Assembly (NCBI RefSeq): GCF_051216895.1 | Contig: NZ_JBPKAO010000013.1 | Coordinates: 83,724-147,723, forward strand | Source of the DNA: Aquipuribacter sp051216895 | GTDB taxonomy: Bacteria > Actinomycetota > Actinomycetes > Actinomycetales > JBBAYJ01 | Direction of reading: 5' to 3' | DNA: 64,000 bases | Shown here: positions 8,770 through 17,633 of the stretch, piece after piece | How the letters are laid out: each line of letters opens with the position of its first letter | Numbering within the stretch: the first letter of the stretch is position 1 | Notes under the pieces: model-generated | Database searches by the model: none | Seen by the model: only the letters and a program-made list of their open reading frames with translations | Told to the model about the DNA's origin: nothing | Translations under genes and position numbers: made by a program

Positions 8770-8973
8770 ATGGCTATCAGCAAGGGTGACGCAGTGACCT
8801 GGAACACCCCGCAGGGCGAGACGCACGGCAAGGCCGTCGAGAAGCGGACCGAGGAGTTCCAGCACGACGGTCAGACGTTCAAGGCCAGCGACGACGAGCC
8901 GTTCTGGATCGTCGAGTCCGACAAGAGCGGTTCCCGGGCCGCCCACAAGGAGTCCTCCCTCACCAAGGCGTGA
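8770..8973 (+). CDS. DUF2945 (hypervirulence-associated Tudor-like) protein
   Basis: A 67-residue protein starting ATG at 8770 (MAISKGDAVTWNTPQGETHG). The sequence follows the DUF2945 pattern: an N-terminal 'K-G-D-x-V-x-W' strand, a central VEKRTEEF strand and a C-terminal EPFWIVESDKSG segment. Members are small single-domain SH3/Tudor-like proteins of unknown biochemical role. No clear Shine-Dalgarno precedes the ATG. It stands alone between a leftward gene and the MOSC gene. Confidence 0.85.
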   Translation: MAISKGDAVTWNTPQGETHGKAVEKRTEEFQHDGQTFKASDDEPFWIVESDKSGSRAAHKESSLTKA

Positions 8974-9079
8974 CGCCCGCGCAGTGGTCGGTGGCACGCG
9001 CAGTGGTCGCGATCCGTCGTCGACCAGGGCAGTTCCGCAGCCACTGCGTGTGCCACGGCTGGGTGACTAGCGTGTCCTG

Positions 9080-9772
9080 ATGGCTGTGACCCTCGCCTCG
9101 ATCCGCCGCTACCCGGTCAAGGCCATGGGCGGGGAAGGGCTCGACCACGTCGACGTCGACGACCGGGGCCTGGCCGGGGACCGCTGGTACGCCGTGGTCG
9201 ACCCCGACGGCCGGCTGGCGTCGCACAAGGACACCCGACGGATGCGGCGTCGCGACGCGGTGGCCGGCTACCGGGCCCGGACCGACGGGGCGGGCCTCGT
9301 CGTGGTCGCCGACGGGCAGGGCCGCACCTGGCCGGTCGAGGACCCGGCGCTCGCGGCGCACCTGGGCGAGGTGATGGGCGCCACCGTGACGCTCGAGGCC
9401 GAGAGCGGGACCTCGCACCAGGACGACGGCGCCGTCTCGGTCGTCGGCACCGCCACGCTGCGCTGGTGCGCCGAACGGTGGGACCTGGACGCCGACCCAC
9501 GCCGGCTGCGCGTCAACCTGGTCGTGGACACCGACGAGCCGTTCGTCGAGGAGACCTGGGTCGGCCGGTCCGTGGCGGTCGGGTCCGTCCTGCTGGCGGT
9601 CGAGGAGCGGATCGAGCGCTGCCGCACCGTCGACGTGCCGCAGGACGGGACGAGCGCCACCGGACGCTGGTTCAAGCCGTTGGCGGCCGAGCGGGACATG
9701 TCCCTCGCGGTGTACGCCCGGGTGCTGCGGCCGGGCCCCCTGGCGGTGGGCGACGCCGTCGTGCCGTCCTGA
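9080..9772 (+). CDS. MOSC-domain protein with MOSC N-terminal beta-barrel
   Basis: A 230-residue protein. Residues 1-105 match the MOSC N-terminal barrel (IRRYPVKAMGGEGL at the start, then a GLAGDRWYAVVDPDG stretch). Residues about 115-230 are the MOSC domain, with the RRLRVNLVVDT segment and a conserved Cys in ERIERCRTVDVPQ. MOSC proteins of this architecture (YcbX or mARC type) bind molybdenum cofactor and reduce N-hydroxylated compounds or transfer sulfur. The electron partner and substrate here are unknown. The mobA-moeA pair at 44009-46197 shows that molybdenum-cofactor enzymes are used by this organism. Confidence 0.9.
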   Translation: MAVTLASIRRYPVKAMGGEGLDHVDVDDRGLAGDRWYAVVDPDGRLASHKDTRRMRRRDAVAGYRARTDGAGLVVVADGQGRTWPVEDPALAAHLGEVMGATVTLEAESGTSHQDDGAVSVVGTATLRWCAERWDLDADPRRLRVNLVVDTDEPFVEETWVGRSVAVGSVLLAVEERIERCRTVDVPQDGTSATGRWFKPLAAERDMSLAVYARVLRPGPLAVGDAVVPS

Positions 9773-9902
9773 CCCACCCTCCTCACCGACCTCGTGGGCG
9801 CACCTCGCCGTCCGGCCCCCCACTCGCACGGCGAGACGATGGCGTATGGAGTCGCGCCTCTCGGCGATGGCCCGTCTCGCCATGGGCGGGTTGGCTGGCC
9901 GC

Positions 9903-10790
9903 ATGACCACACCCGCCACCACCGCCGACCGCCGTCCCGTCCTCGTCCTCGGCGCCACCGGCAAGACCGGCCGCCGGGTCCTGCGCCGTCTGCAGCAACG
10001 GGGCGTCCCGGTCCGGGCCGGTTCCCGGACCGCGTCACCGCCGTTCGACTGGGAGGACGGCACCACCTGGGCGCCGGCGCTCGCGGGCACCCGCGCCGTC
10101 TACGTCTCCTACTACCCGGACCTGGCCCTGCCCGGTGCACCCGAGGCCGTGGGCCGGCTCACCGGGCTCGCGGTCGCCGCGGGCGTCGGGCGGGTCGTCC
10201 TGCTGTCCGGCAGGGGTGAGCCCGAGGCCCAGCGGGCCGAGCAGGTCGTCGCCGACGTGCTGCCCACCCGGACCGTGCTGCGGTGCAGCTGGTTCGCCCA
10301 GAACTTCGACGAGGGCCAGCTGGCCCCGGCGGTCGGCTCCGGTGAGCTGGCCCTCCCGGTGGGCGAGGTCCGCGAGCCGTTCGTGGACGCCGACGACATC
10401 GCGGACGTCGCCGTGGCCGCCCTGCTGGAGGGCGGCCACGAGGGGCAGGTCTACGAGCTCACCGGACCGCGGGCGGTGACGTTCGCCGAGGCGATGGCCG
10501 TGGTGGCGCGGGCGACCGGTCGGTCGGTGGCCTTCCGCAGCATCGGCGTCGACGACTTCCGCGCGGGGCTCGCGGCCGTGGGTGTCCCCGGTGCGGAGGT
10601 GGACCTGCTCACCTACCTCGTCACGACCGTGCTGGACGGACGGGGCGCCACCCCGGCCGACGGGGTGCGCCGTGCGCTCGGTCGTGAGCCGCGCGACCTG
10701 GAGACCTGGGCGGCCGCGGCGCGGCGGGCCGGGGCGTGGTCGACCGCGTCGGCCACCGCCGCGTCGCCCGTCCTCGACCGGAGTAGTTGA
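9903..10790 (+). CDS. NmrA-like NAD(P)-binding oxidoreductase
   Basis: A 295-residue Rossmann-fold protein. The chosen ATG at 9903 places the nucleotide motif (VLVLGATGKTGRRVL) at residues 12-26, the usual position; longer frames upstream lack support. The body fits the atypical SDR / NmrA / SDR_a5 group: VYVSYYPDLALPG, VVLLSGRGEPE and a WFAQNFDEGQL segment, then a C-terminal domain ending near residue 290. There is no canonical YxxxK pair, as is normal for this group, so it may be a redox sensor or quinone/NADPH oxidoreductase. No operon partner is obvious; the next gene starts 40 bases later. Confidence 0.85.
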   Translation: MTTPATTADRRPVLVLGATGKTGRRVLRRLQQRGVPVRAGSRTASPPFDWEDGTTWAPALAGTRAVYVSYYPDLALPGAPEAVGRLTGLAVAAGVGRVVLLSGRGEPEAQRAEQVVADVLPTRTVLRCSWFAQNFDEGQLAPAVGSGELALPVGEVREPFVDADDIADVAVAALLEGGHEGQVYELTGPRAVTFAEAMAVVARATGRSVAFRSIGVDDFRAGLAAVGVPGAEVDLLTYLVTTVLDGRGATPADGVRRALGREPRDLETWAAAARRAGAWSTASATAASPVLDRSS

Positions 10791-10829
10791 AAGTTGGCGC
10801 TTTCTGGTCGAGGCCCTTACGGTCGAGGC

Positions 10830-11864
10830 ATGGCCGAGCACACCAGCTACGTCGAAGAGTCGTTCCAGCGCGACACCAAGTACATCGAGGACCGCATCGT
10901 CCGTGACCCGAGCGGGGACGGGCAGTGGCCGGTCGAGGCCGGCCGCTACCGGCTGGTGGTCGCGCGGGCCTGCCCGTGGGCCAACCGCGCGCTGATCGTG
11001 CGGCGCCTGCTCGGCCTGGAGGACGCGATCTCGCTCGGCCTGACGGGTCCCGTCCACGACGCGCGGTCGTGGACCTTCGACCTGGACCCCGGCGAGGTCG
11101 ACCCGGTCCTGGGCATCCCGCGGCTCAAGGACGCCTACGAGAAGCGGTTCCCCGGCTACCCCAAGGGCATCACCGTCCCCGCGATCGTGGACGTGCCCAG
11201 CGGGGGCGTCGTCACCAACGACTTCCCCCAGATGACGCTCGACCTGTCGACGGAGTGGACCGCGCACCACCGTGACGGTGCTCCCGACCTGTTCCCCGAG
11301 GCGCACCGCGACGAGATCCTCGAGGTCGCCGACTCCTTCTACGAGGACGTCAACAACGGCGTCTACAAGTGCGGCTTCGCCGGCTCGCAGAAGTCGTACG
11401 ACCGGGCCTACACGCGCCTGTTCGAGCGGCTCGACCAGCTGTCGGCGCGGCTGGAGAACCAGCGCTACCTGGTGGGCGACACCATCACCGAGGCGGACGT
11501 CCGGCTGTGGACCACGCTGGCCCGCTTCGACGCGGTCTACCACGGCCACTTCAAGACCAACCGGTCCAAGCTGACGGAGATGCCGGTGCTGTGGGCCTAC
11601 GCCCGCGACCTGTTCCAGACGCCGGGCTTCGGCGACACCCAGGACTTCGTGCAGATCAAGCAGCACTACTACGCGACGCACCTGGACATCAACCCGACCG
11701 GGGTCGTCCCGTCGGGTCCGGACGAGACCGTCTGGGCCACCCCGCACCACCGCGAGCAGCTGGGTGGTCGTCCCTTCGGCGACGGCACGCCGCCCGGGCC
11801 GGTGGCGGACGCCGAGGCCGTCCCGGCGGAGCACAACCGCGCCCTGGCGCTGCTGGCGGGCTGA
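10830..11864 (+). CDS. Glutathionyl-hydroquinone reductase-like (Xi-class GST) protein
   Basis: A 344-residue protein starting at the ATG at 10830 (MAEHTSYVEE). An N-terminal thioredoxin-like domain carries Cys48 in RACPWANR, the catalytic motif of Xi-class transferases (YqjG, EcM4). A central segment around KGITVPAIVDV and DFPQMTLDL holds the cis-Pro region, and an all-helical C-terminal GST domain includes YLVGDTITEADVRLWTTL. In proteobacteria these enzymes reduce glutathionyl-hydroquinones. Actinomycetes normally use mycothiol, so the physiological thiol is probably different; that is inference. The C-terminus has about 40 extra residues rich in Pro and Gly. Confidence 0.92.
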   Translation: MAEHTSYVEESFQRDTKYIEDRIVRDPSGDGQWPVEAGRYRLVVARACPWANRALIVRRLLGLEDAISLGLTGPVHDARSWTFDLDPGEVDPVLGIPRLKDAYEKRFPGYPKGITVPAIVDVPSGGVVTNDFPQMTLDLSTEWTAHHRDGAPDLFPEAHRDEILEVADSFYEDVNNGVYKCGFAGSQKSYDRAYTRLFERLDQLSARLENQRYLVGDTITEADVRLWTTLARFDAVYHGHFKTNRSKLTEMPVLWAYARDLFQTPGFGDTQDFVQIKQHYYATHLDINPTGVVPSGPDETVWATPHHREQLGGRPFGDGTPPGPVADAEAVPAEHNRALALLAG

Positions 11865-11967
11865 CGCGCCGTCGGTCGGGGCGGCACGCCCGCCGGCCTT
11901 CCCACCGGCTTCCCACCGGAGGACGCTGGGAAGCGGCGCGTGCCGCCTCGACGAAGAGGAGACGGTC

Positions 11968-12132
11968 ATGATCGGTGCTCTGCTCTGCCGGGTCGGTATG
12001 CACCGCTGGGAACGCCGGACGTCGCCGGGTACGGCAGGGAACCCCAGGTACCTGGCGTGCGCCCGGTGCAACAAGGAGCGGTACACGCCTGGTCCTGAGC
12101 AGACCAGGGGCATGACGGGCATCGGCGGCTGA
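11968..12132 (+). CDS. Small protein with a zinc-ribbon-like Cys/His pattern
   Basis: A 54-residue protein. ATG at 11968 follows AGAGGAG at a spacing of about six bases, a clear Shine-Dalgarno. Cys7, His12 and a CARC pair at 31-34 could bind one metal ion. Small proteins of the form C-x-x-G-x-H-x-W ... C-x-x-C occur widely in phages and actinobacteria without known function. Codon bias agrees with a real gene. Confidence 0.7.
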   Translation: MIGALLCRVGMHRWERRTSPGTAGNPRYLACARCNKERYTPGPEQTRGMTGIGG

Positions 12133-12148
12133 GGCGTCCGTCCCCCGC

Positions 12149-13255
12149 TCAGCCGCCGGCGGTCCCGCAGGGCCGTCCGACCTGCTGCAGCTCCACCAGC
12201 GGCCCGACCGCCACGACCACCGAGTCGATGGCGGGCACCACCTCGAGCCCGACGAGGAGCCGCGTGCGCAGCGTCGACGCCCACCCGGACGGACCCGGTT
12301 CCTCGACCTGCAGCTGCTGCGTGGTCCGCAGCCGGCCGTCGGTGGTCTCCTGGTACGCCTCGCCCGGGAAGTAGTAGGGCGGGGTGCGCAACGGGGTCGT
12401 GTCCAGCACGTAGTCCTCGGCCACCACCACCCCGTCCAGGACGAACAGCGTGATCCGGTCGCCGCCCCGGGCCTGCTCCACCGTCTCGCAGCCCTCACCC
12501 GTGAGGCCGGCCACCAGCGGGGCCCACCCGGACGTCGAGGCCAGCTGCTCGATGGTGGACCCCGAGCTGCTCAGGTAGCGGTGCCCGAGGTCGGCGGGAC
12601 CGATGGCCTCGGTGGCGGACGTGAGCGCGACCTGGGTGCTGGGGAACCGGGACGACTGGAGCAGGTCGGCGTCCAGGGTGCACGCCTCGCCCACCTCGGT
12701 GGCCACCTCCACGAACCGGAGGGTCGGGCCGCCGACGTCCGACACGAGGACGCGGCCGGCGTCGGAGTCGAGACGGCCCGTGGTGACCCGACGCCCGTCC
12801 GCCCCCACGGGGTGGACCGTCAGCTGCTGCGCCGACGTCTGCGGGACGGGCACGCCGAAGGTGAACCCGGCCTCGGTGGGCACCTGCTCGACGGTGGCCG
12901 TCGCGGCCTCCAGCTGCAGCGACACCACCTGGTCGTCGACGGCCCAGCCGGCGAGGGTGGCGTCGGCGAGCTCCTGCGGGAGCAGCCGCACGCAGCCGCC
13001 GACGTCGTAGGTCTGCCAGCCGGCCGCCACCAGGTCGGCCGGGTCGTCGCCCAGCGCGAGCGGCCCGATCCCGTCCGCCCTGACCGGGACGTCGGCCAGG
13101 GTCAGGCCGGCGAGCCGATCCGGCTGCCGCGGGTCCCCGGACGGCCGCGGTCCGGCCACGTCGTCCGGGGAGGCCTGGCTGCCCGGACGCACGAGCAGGA
13201 CCGCCAGGACGAGCGCGACCACCGCCCCTGCCGCCACCCACCACGAGCGCCTCAT
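12149..13255 (-). CDS. Membrane-anchored or secreted protein of unknown function
   Basis: A 368-residue protein beginning MRRSWWVAAGAVVALVLAVL, an uncleaved anchor or signal segment at residues 5-23, followed by a Pro/Asp-rich linker to about residue 50 and a soluble domain to the end. I do not recognise the family. Two Cys at about 87 and 192 and two near 260 and 364 could form disulfides outside the membrane. It ends 16 bases from the convergent small-protein gene. The next leftward gene (diguanylate cyclase) stops 90 bases upstream of its start, so co-transcription is possible. Confidence 0.8.
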   Translation of the reverse strand: MRRSWWVAAGAVVALVLAVLLVRPGSQASPDDVAGPRPSGDPRQPDRLAGLTLADVPVRADGIGPLALGDDPADLVAAGWQTYDVGGCVRLLPQELADATLAGWAVDDQVVSLQLEAATATVEQVPTEAGFTFGVPVPQTSAQQLTVHPVGADGRRVTTGRLDSDAGRVLVSDVGGPTLRFVEVATEVGEACTLDADLLQSSRFPSTQVALTSATEAIGPADLGHRYLSSSGSTIEQLASTSGWAPLVAGLTGEGCETVEQARGGDRITLFVLDGVVVAEDYVLDTTPLRTPPYYFPGEAYQETTDGRLRTTQQLQVEEPGPSGWASTLRTRLLVGLEVVPAIDSVVVAVGPLVELQQVGRPCGTAGG

Positions 13256-13345
13256 CGAGCCTCCGTCGCCGACCGTCGAAGGCCTCGCCCGGCCCCGTGC
13301 CGGTGGAAGCGTGGCACGCCCTGCGGTTGTCGGAGGGCGCGACCC

Positions 13346-15298
13346 CTACCGCTCGAGCGGCAGTCCGGGCCGGACCGCCGGGGCCTGAGGCGCCGCGGCC
13401 TGAGGTGATGCGGCCTGAGGTGATGCGGCCTGAGGTGACGCGGCCGGGACCGGCGCGGCCCCGGCCGGTACCTCCTGGACCGACGAGGTCCGGGGCACGA
13501 TCACAGGGACCGCCACGACGGTGGGCGGATCCGTCCAGGCCGTGACCACCCGACCACGACCGGCCCGCTTCGCGGCGTACATCGCGGCGTCCGCGTCGCG
13601 CAGCAACGAGGCGGCGCTGTCGCCCGGCTGCGACAGGGCCACCCCGGCACTCATCCCCACCGCCAGCAGGTGGCCCAGGACGAGCATGGGCGGGGTGAAG
13701 GCGTCGATGAGCCGGGTGGCGAGCTCGCGGGCCTGGTCGGCGTCCTGGACGTCGGTGCAGCAGGCCACGAACTCGTCCCCGCCGATGCGGGCGACCGTGT
13801 CGCCGGGACGCAGCGCCGCCTGCAGCCGTTCGGCCGCCGTGACCAGGACCACGTCGCCGACCTCGTGGCCGAGGGCGTCGTTGATGCCCTTGAAGCCGTC
13901 CAGGTCGAGGAACACCACGGCGACGCGACCGTGGCCGCGCACCGCGACCGACAGGTCGTGGTCCAGCCGGTCGCGCAGCAGCAACCGGTTCGGCAGCGCC
14001 GTCAACGGGTCGTGCAGCGCCAGGTGCGACAGGTGGGCCTCGGCGTCCTTGCGGGCGGTGATGTCCAGCATCTGCACCACGGCGGTGGCCGGACGGCCGT
14101 CCGGACCGGCGAGGACCGACGCGTGCACCTGCGCCCAGAGGCTGGTCGCCGACGGCAACCGGTGCAGGACCTCGCCGTTCCAGGTCCGACGGGAGCCGGT
14201 GCCCAGCTCCTGGAGCACCTCCGCGACGACGGGGCGGGAGTCCGGCGCGAGCAGGTGACGCCAGGACAGGGGCTCCGGCGCCCCCGGGAACAGCCCGCGC
14301 ATCGCCGGGTTGGCGTCGACGAGCACCAGCGCGGGGTCGTCGAGCTCGACCAGGGCCGTCCCGACCAGCGCCGACTCGCTCGTGCGGCGCAGCCGGGCCT
14401 CGCTGTCGCGCAGCTGCACCGCCACCTCGTCGCGCTCACGCTGCAGCGTCGACAGCATAAGCGCGATGAGGACCGCGAGCACCGTGAAGACCTGGACCAG
14501 GGCGGTCAGCTGGCTGATCGACGACACGTCGGACAGGGCGTTGGACCCCGCCGACGTCGACTCGACGGCGACCACGCTCACCAGCGCGCTGATCGCCGCA
14601 GCCCGGGGGACGCCGAGGCGGGAGCCCGCCCAGACGGGCAGCGTGATGACCAGGAACCCCACCGGGAGCGCGCCGTGCCAGGTGACCGCGACCACGGAGA
14701 AGGCCGTCGTCAGGGCCAGCAGCCCGACGAACTCGCCCGCGCGGTGGCGGGTGACGAGGTTGCGCAGCCGGTGCGGTGGGCGGACCGCCAGCACCGTGGC
14801 CATGACGACGAACGTCGTCCCGGCGTTGCGGGAGACGAACAGGAGGAACGACTCCGCGAGGTCGCCGTCGAGCAGCTGCCAGGTGAGCAGCGCCGAGACG
14901 CTCCCGCTGACCAGGCCGGCCACCGCCGACACCCGCACCAGGCGCAGCACGTCCGCCGGCGAGGTCAGGTGGGCCTCGCCCGGCCAGAGCCGTCGGGCGG
15001 CCCAGTGCGCGGACAGGCCGTGACCCAGGTTGGCCAGACCGAACAGCAGGGCCCCCACCAGCGGCAGCCCGGTCAACAGCTGCAGGACGACCGTGAGCAC
15101 CGTCAGCAGCGCGGCGTCGACGACCAGGCGAGCGCCCCGCAGCCTCATCAGCCACCAGGCTCCCACCCCGGCCGCGGGCCACACCAGGGCGACCTCGGAC
15201 CCTTCGGGGCGGCTCTCGCGGCCCACGATCACGGCGACCGAGAACAGCAGCACGAACACGACGCTGCGGGCCCAGCTCGGTGCACCACCGCTCGCCAC
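13346..15298 (-). CDS. Membrane diguanylate cyclase with MASE1-like sensor and PAS domain
   Basis: A 650-residue protein. Residues about 10-285 contain eight or so hydrophobic segments in the style of a MASE1 sensor. Residues about 300-425 are a PAS/PAC unit ending AVVQMLDITARKDAE, and residues about 430-590 are a GGDEF domain with an intact active-site RIGGDEF near residue 505 and the LDLDGFKGINDALGH segment. It should make cyclic di-GMP at the membrane. There is no EAL domain. The last 40 residues are a low-complexity tail with ASPQA repeats, encoded by four 15-bp tandem units. Confidence 0.92.
   Translation of the reverse strand: MASGGAPSWARSVVFVLLFSVAVIVGRESRPEGSEVALVWPAAGVGAWWLMRLRGARLVVDAALLTVLTVVLQLLTGLPLVGALLFGLANLGHGLSAHWAARRLWPGEAHLTSPADVLRLVRVSAVAGLVSGSVSALLTWQLLDGDLAESFLLFVSRNAGTTFVVMATVLAVRPPHRLRNLVTRHRAGEFVGLLALTTAFSVVAVTWHGALPVGFLVITLPVWAGSRLGVPRAAAISALVSVVAVESTSAGSNALSDVSSISQLTALVQVFTVLAVLIALMLSTLQRERDEVAVQLRDSEARLRRTSESALVGTALVELDDPALVLVDANPAMRGLFPGAPEPLSWRHLLAPDSRPVVAEVLQELGTGSRRTWNGEVLHRLPSATSLWAQVHASVLAGPDGRPATAVVQMLDITARKDAEAHLSHLALHDPLTALPNRLLLRDRLDHDLSVAVRGHGRVAVVFLDLDGFKGINDALGHEVGDVVLVTAAERLQAALRPGDTVARIGGDEFVACCTDVQDADQARELATRLIDAFTPPMLVLGHLLAVGMSAGVALSQPGDSAASLLRDADAAMYAAKRAGRGRVVTAWTDPPTVVAVPVIVPRTSSVQEVPAGAAPVPAASPQAASPQAASPQAAAPQAPAVRPGLPLER
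13384..13443. repeat. 15-bp tandem repeat, four units, in the tail of the diguanylate cyclase gene
   Basis: Units CCTGAGGTGATGCGG (two exact, two with two or one changes) start at 13384, 13399, 13414 and 13429. On the coding strand they encode PQAAS-type pentapeptides. Because the unit is a multiple of three, copy number can change without a frameshift. Confidence 0.9.
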
Positions 15299-15426
15299 CG
15301 CGCCTCCTCCGGCTGCCCCGCAGGTCGGACGACCTGTGGTAGGAGGTATCGACAGGTGGTGGTCGCTACCTGAGGCCCCGCTGCCCGGCGATGACGCGCG
15401 TTCGCGGCGCGCGATACGGTCGGCCC

Positions 15427-16005
15427 GTGCTGCTGTCCGACCACGACGTGTCCGCCGCCGTCGACGCCGGTGAGATCGCCCTCGAGCCGTACGAGCCGGA
15501 GATGATCCAGCCCAGCAGCGTCGACGTGCGCATCGACAAGTGGTTCCGGCTGTTCGACAACCACCGCTACGGGCTCATCGACCCGGCGGTGGAGCAGCCC
15601 GACCTGACGCGTCTCGTCGAGGTGCCGTCCGGTGAGCCGTTCATCCTCCACCCGGGGGAGTTCGTGCTCGGCAGCACCTACGAGAAGGTCACGCTCGGGG
15701 CCTCGCTGGCGGCGCGCCTGGAGGGCAAGTCGAGCCTCGGGCGGCTCGGGCTGCTGACCCACTCCACCGCCGGGTTCATCGACCCGGGGTTCTCCGGCCA
15801 CGTCACCCTCGAGCTGTCCAACATGGCGACCCTGCCGATCGCGCTCTGGCCGGGGATGAAGATCGGCCAGCTCTGCTTCTTCCAGCTGTCCAGCCCGGCC
15901 GCGCACCCCTACGGCTCGGGCGATGGTCGCAACAACCGGTACCAGGGCCAGCGCGGGCCGACGGCCAGCCGGTCGTGGCAGAGCTTCCACCGGACCGAGG
16001 TCTGA
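15427..16005 (+). CDS. dcd: dCTP deaminase
   Basis: A 192-residue protein starting GTG at 15427 (VLLSDHDVSAAV), the usual beginning of this family; an ATG 36 bases upstream would add an unlikely extension. The signature segments are present: PSSVDVRID, the RLEGKSSLGRLGL nucleotide loop, and HSTAGFIDPGFSGHVTLELSN with the catalytic Glu. C-terminal residues NNRYQGQRGPTASRSW are the closing lid. Some actinobacterial members also hydrolyse dUTP; the sequence alone does not decide. It is followed five bases after its stop by the next gene, suggesting an operon. Confidence 0.97.
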   Translation: MLLSDHDVSAAVDAGEIALEPYEPEMIQPSSVDVRIDKWFRLFDNHRYGLIDPAVEQPDLTRLVEVPSGEPFILHPGEFVLGSTYEKVTLGASLAARLEGKSSLGRLGLLTHSTAGFIDPGFSGHVTLELSNMATLPIALWPGMKIGQLCFFQLSSPAAHPYGSGDGRNNRYQGQRGPTASRSWQSFHRTEV

Positions 16006-16010
16006 GGCGC

Positions 16011-16910
16011 GTGGCCGGGCTGCGGCGCCGCGCCGCCTCCGACCCCCACGCCGTCCTGCGCAGCCGGCACCTGCTGCTGGTCCCGACGGTCGTCCCGGTC
16101 GAGCAGGTCGACTCGCTGGTGCGCTGCTGGTACCCCGCCAGCGACCTCGCCGGGACCGGCACGGCCGACCTCGCGGGACGGGCGGGGCTGAACGGTCCGC
16201 ACGAGATCGACATGGAGGCGGCGGTGTCCGCCGACGTCCCCACGCCCTGGTCGGTGGCCTACGACCTCGAGGTCACGAGCTCGCCGCGTGAGCCGGGCCG
16301 ACCGGTCCGTCGTCCCGACGGGCTGCACCGCAGCTTCCCCGACGGGCTGCCCACCGGGGACGAGATGGCGGGTCTGGACCTGCTGCTCGCCCTGGCGCGC
16401 CGGCTCGGTGGCGGGGTCCGCCCCGTCGGCTCAGAGGAGGTGCTGGTCCCCGAGGCGGCCAGCGCCCTGGAGACCAGGGTCATCTCGCCCACGTGGATCC
16501 GGGTCGCCGACGTGGCCGCGGTCTGCGCCCAGGAGGGCGACGGGGTCGAGGCCGCCGTGGAGGGGGACGCCTCGCCGGAGGCGCTCGCCCGCCCTGATGG
16601 CACCCCCTTCGTCGTGCACCTCCCGATCGGCCCCGCGGGCGCGGTCGTCGTCGAGGCCGTGGTGGCGGAGCGGCCCGAGCCGGCGGTCGCCGGGGAGACG
16701 TTCGGCGCCGGGCCGATGGCGCTGTACGACGTCCGCTGGCAGGCCCCGGACGAGGGGTGGCGCCTGACCGAGCACCTGGAGGGCATGGCGCTGGCCTGCC
16801 GCGAGCGGGCGCGGGCCCCGATGGCCTCGATCACCCGTGCGCTGGCCGAGCTGGGCGGCGGCGCAGTGGTGGACGCCGACGGCTTCCTGGTCGACCGCTA
16901 CCAGGTGTGA
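16011..16910 (+). CDS. Conserved-looking protein of unknown function downstream of dcd
   Basis: A 299-residue protein with GTG start at 16011, five bases after the dcd stop. It is soluble, acidic and without signal peptide, membrane segment or recognisable catalytic motif. Codon bias over the full length supports a real gene. The tight spacing suggests co-transcription with dcd, but nothing in the sequence ties it to nucleotide metabolism. Function unknown. Confidence 0.75.
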   Translation: MAGLRRRAASDPHAVLRSRHLLLVPTVVPVEQVDSLVRCWYPASDLAGTGTADLAGRAGLNGPHEIDMEAAVSADVPTPWSVAYDLEVTSSPREPGRPVRRPDGLHRSFPDGLPTGDEMAGLDLLLALARRLGGGVRPVGSEEVLVPEAASALETRVISPTWIRVADVAAVCAQEGDGVEAAVEGDASPEALARPDGTPFVVHLPIGPAGAVVVEAVVAERPEPAVAGETFGAGPMALYDVRWQAPDEGWRLTEHLEGMALACRERARAPMASITRALAELGGGAVVDADGFLVDRYQV

Positions 16911-17005
16911 TCATCGTCTGACCTGCGGTGATGCCACGCCGCGACCCCCTCGAACGGGCTAGTCGCAGGTCCCCCGGCGATGCCGCCTGACCCCATACTG
17001 TCGCC

Positions 17006-17611
17006 ATGCTGACCGACCCGGACCAGGTGCCGACGATGGCCGTCCAGGCGATCGTCAACGCCACCGGGCGCGAGGTCGGGGTCGAGCTGCTGTTCCGCCA
17101 CCCGCCGGCGACCTCGGCCCCGGAGATGAGCTCGGAGGCGGACCACGAGTTCGCGACCACCACCGTCGTCGACCTGCTGCACCAGATGGACGACGACGCC
17201 ACGGGGCTGCTGTTCGTCAACGCGCCCCGTGCGTTCCTCGTCGGCGAGCAGCCGCTGCCGGCGGCCAACGGCCGGATCGTCGTCGAGGTCCTCGAGGGGG
17301 TCGCCGCCGACCCGCAGGTGGTCGAGGGCGTGCGCGAGCTGCTGTCGCGCGGTTACCAGATCGCCGTGGACGACTGGGAGGGCGGAGAGGACCGGGCCGC
17401 CCTGATGGCCTACGCCGACTTCGTCAAGGTGGACCTCGAGGCCGTCACCGCCGCCCGCCTGCCGGACGTCATCGCCCAGGCGCGAGCCCTGCGCCCCGGC
17501 ATCACCGTCGTGGTCGAGCGGATCGAGACCGTCGACGACCTGCAGGTGGCCGTCGAGGCCGGTGCCGACCTGTTCCAGGGGTTCCTGCTCGCCACCCCCG
17601 ACCTGGTCTGA
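17006..17611 (+). CDS. Stand-alone EAL-like domain protein
   Basis: A 201-residue protein made of one EAL-family fold of the YuxH/HDOD-associated kind. The positions equivalent to the catalytic set can be followed: Glu in GVELLFR, Asn in LFVNAPRAF, Glu in VVEVLEG, Asp-Asp in AVDDWEG, Lys in FVKVDL, Glu in VVERIE and Gln in LFQGFLL. Motif surroundings differ from active cyclic di-GMP phosphodiesterases, so binding or catalysis cannot be decided. It is clearly paralogous to the EAL half of the EAL-HDOD protein at 23297-24517, which shares the ELLFR, AFLVG and QGFLL segments. Confidence 0.85.
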   Translation: MLTDPDQVPTMAVQAIVNATGREVGVELLFRHPPATSAPEMSSEADHEFATTTVVDLLHQMDDDATGLLFVNAPRAFLVGEQPLPAANGRIVVEVLEGVAADPQVVEGVRELLSRGYQIAVDDWEGGEDRAALMAYADFVKVDLEAVTAARLPDVIAQARALRPGITVVVERIETVDDLQVAVEAGADLFQGFLLATPDLV

Positions 17612-17633
17612 GCGGGCCGGGTCCGCGCGGGCC

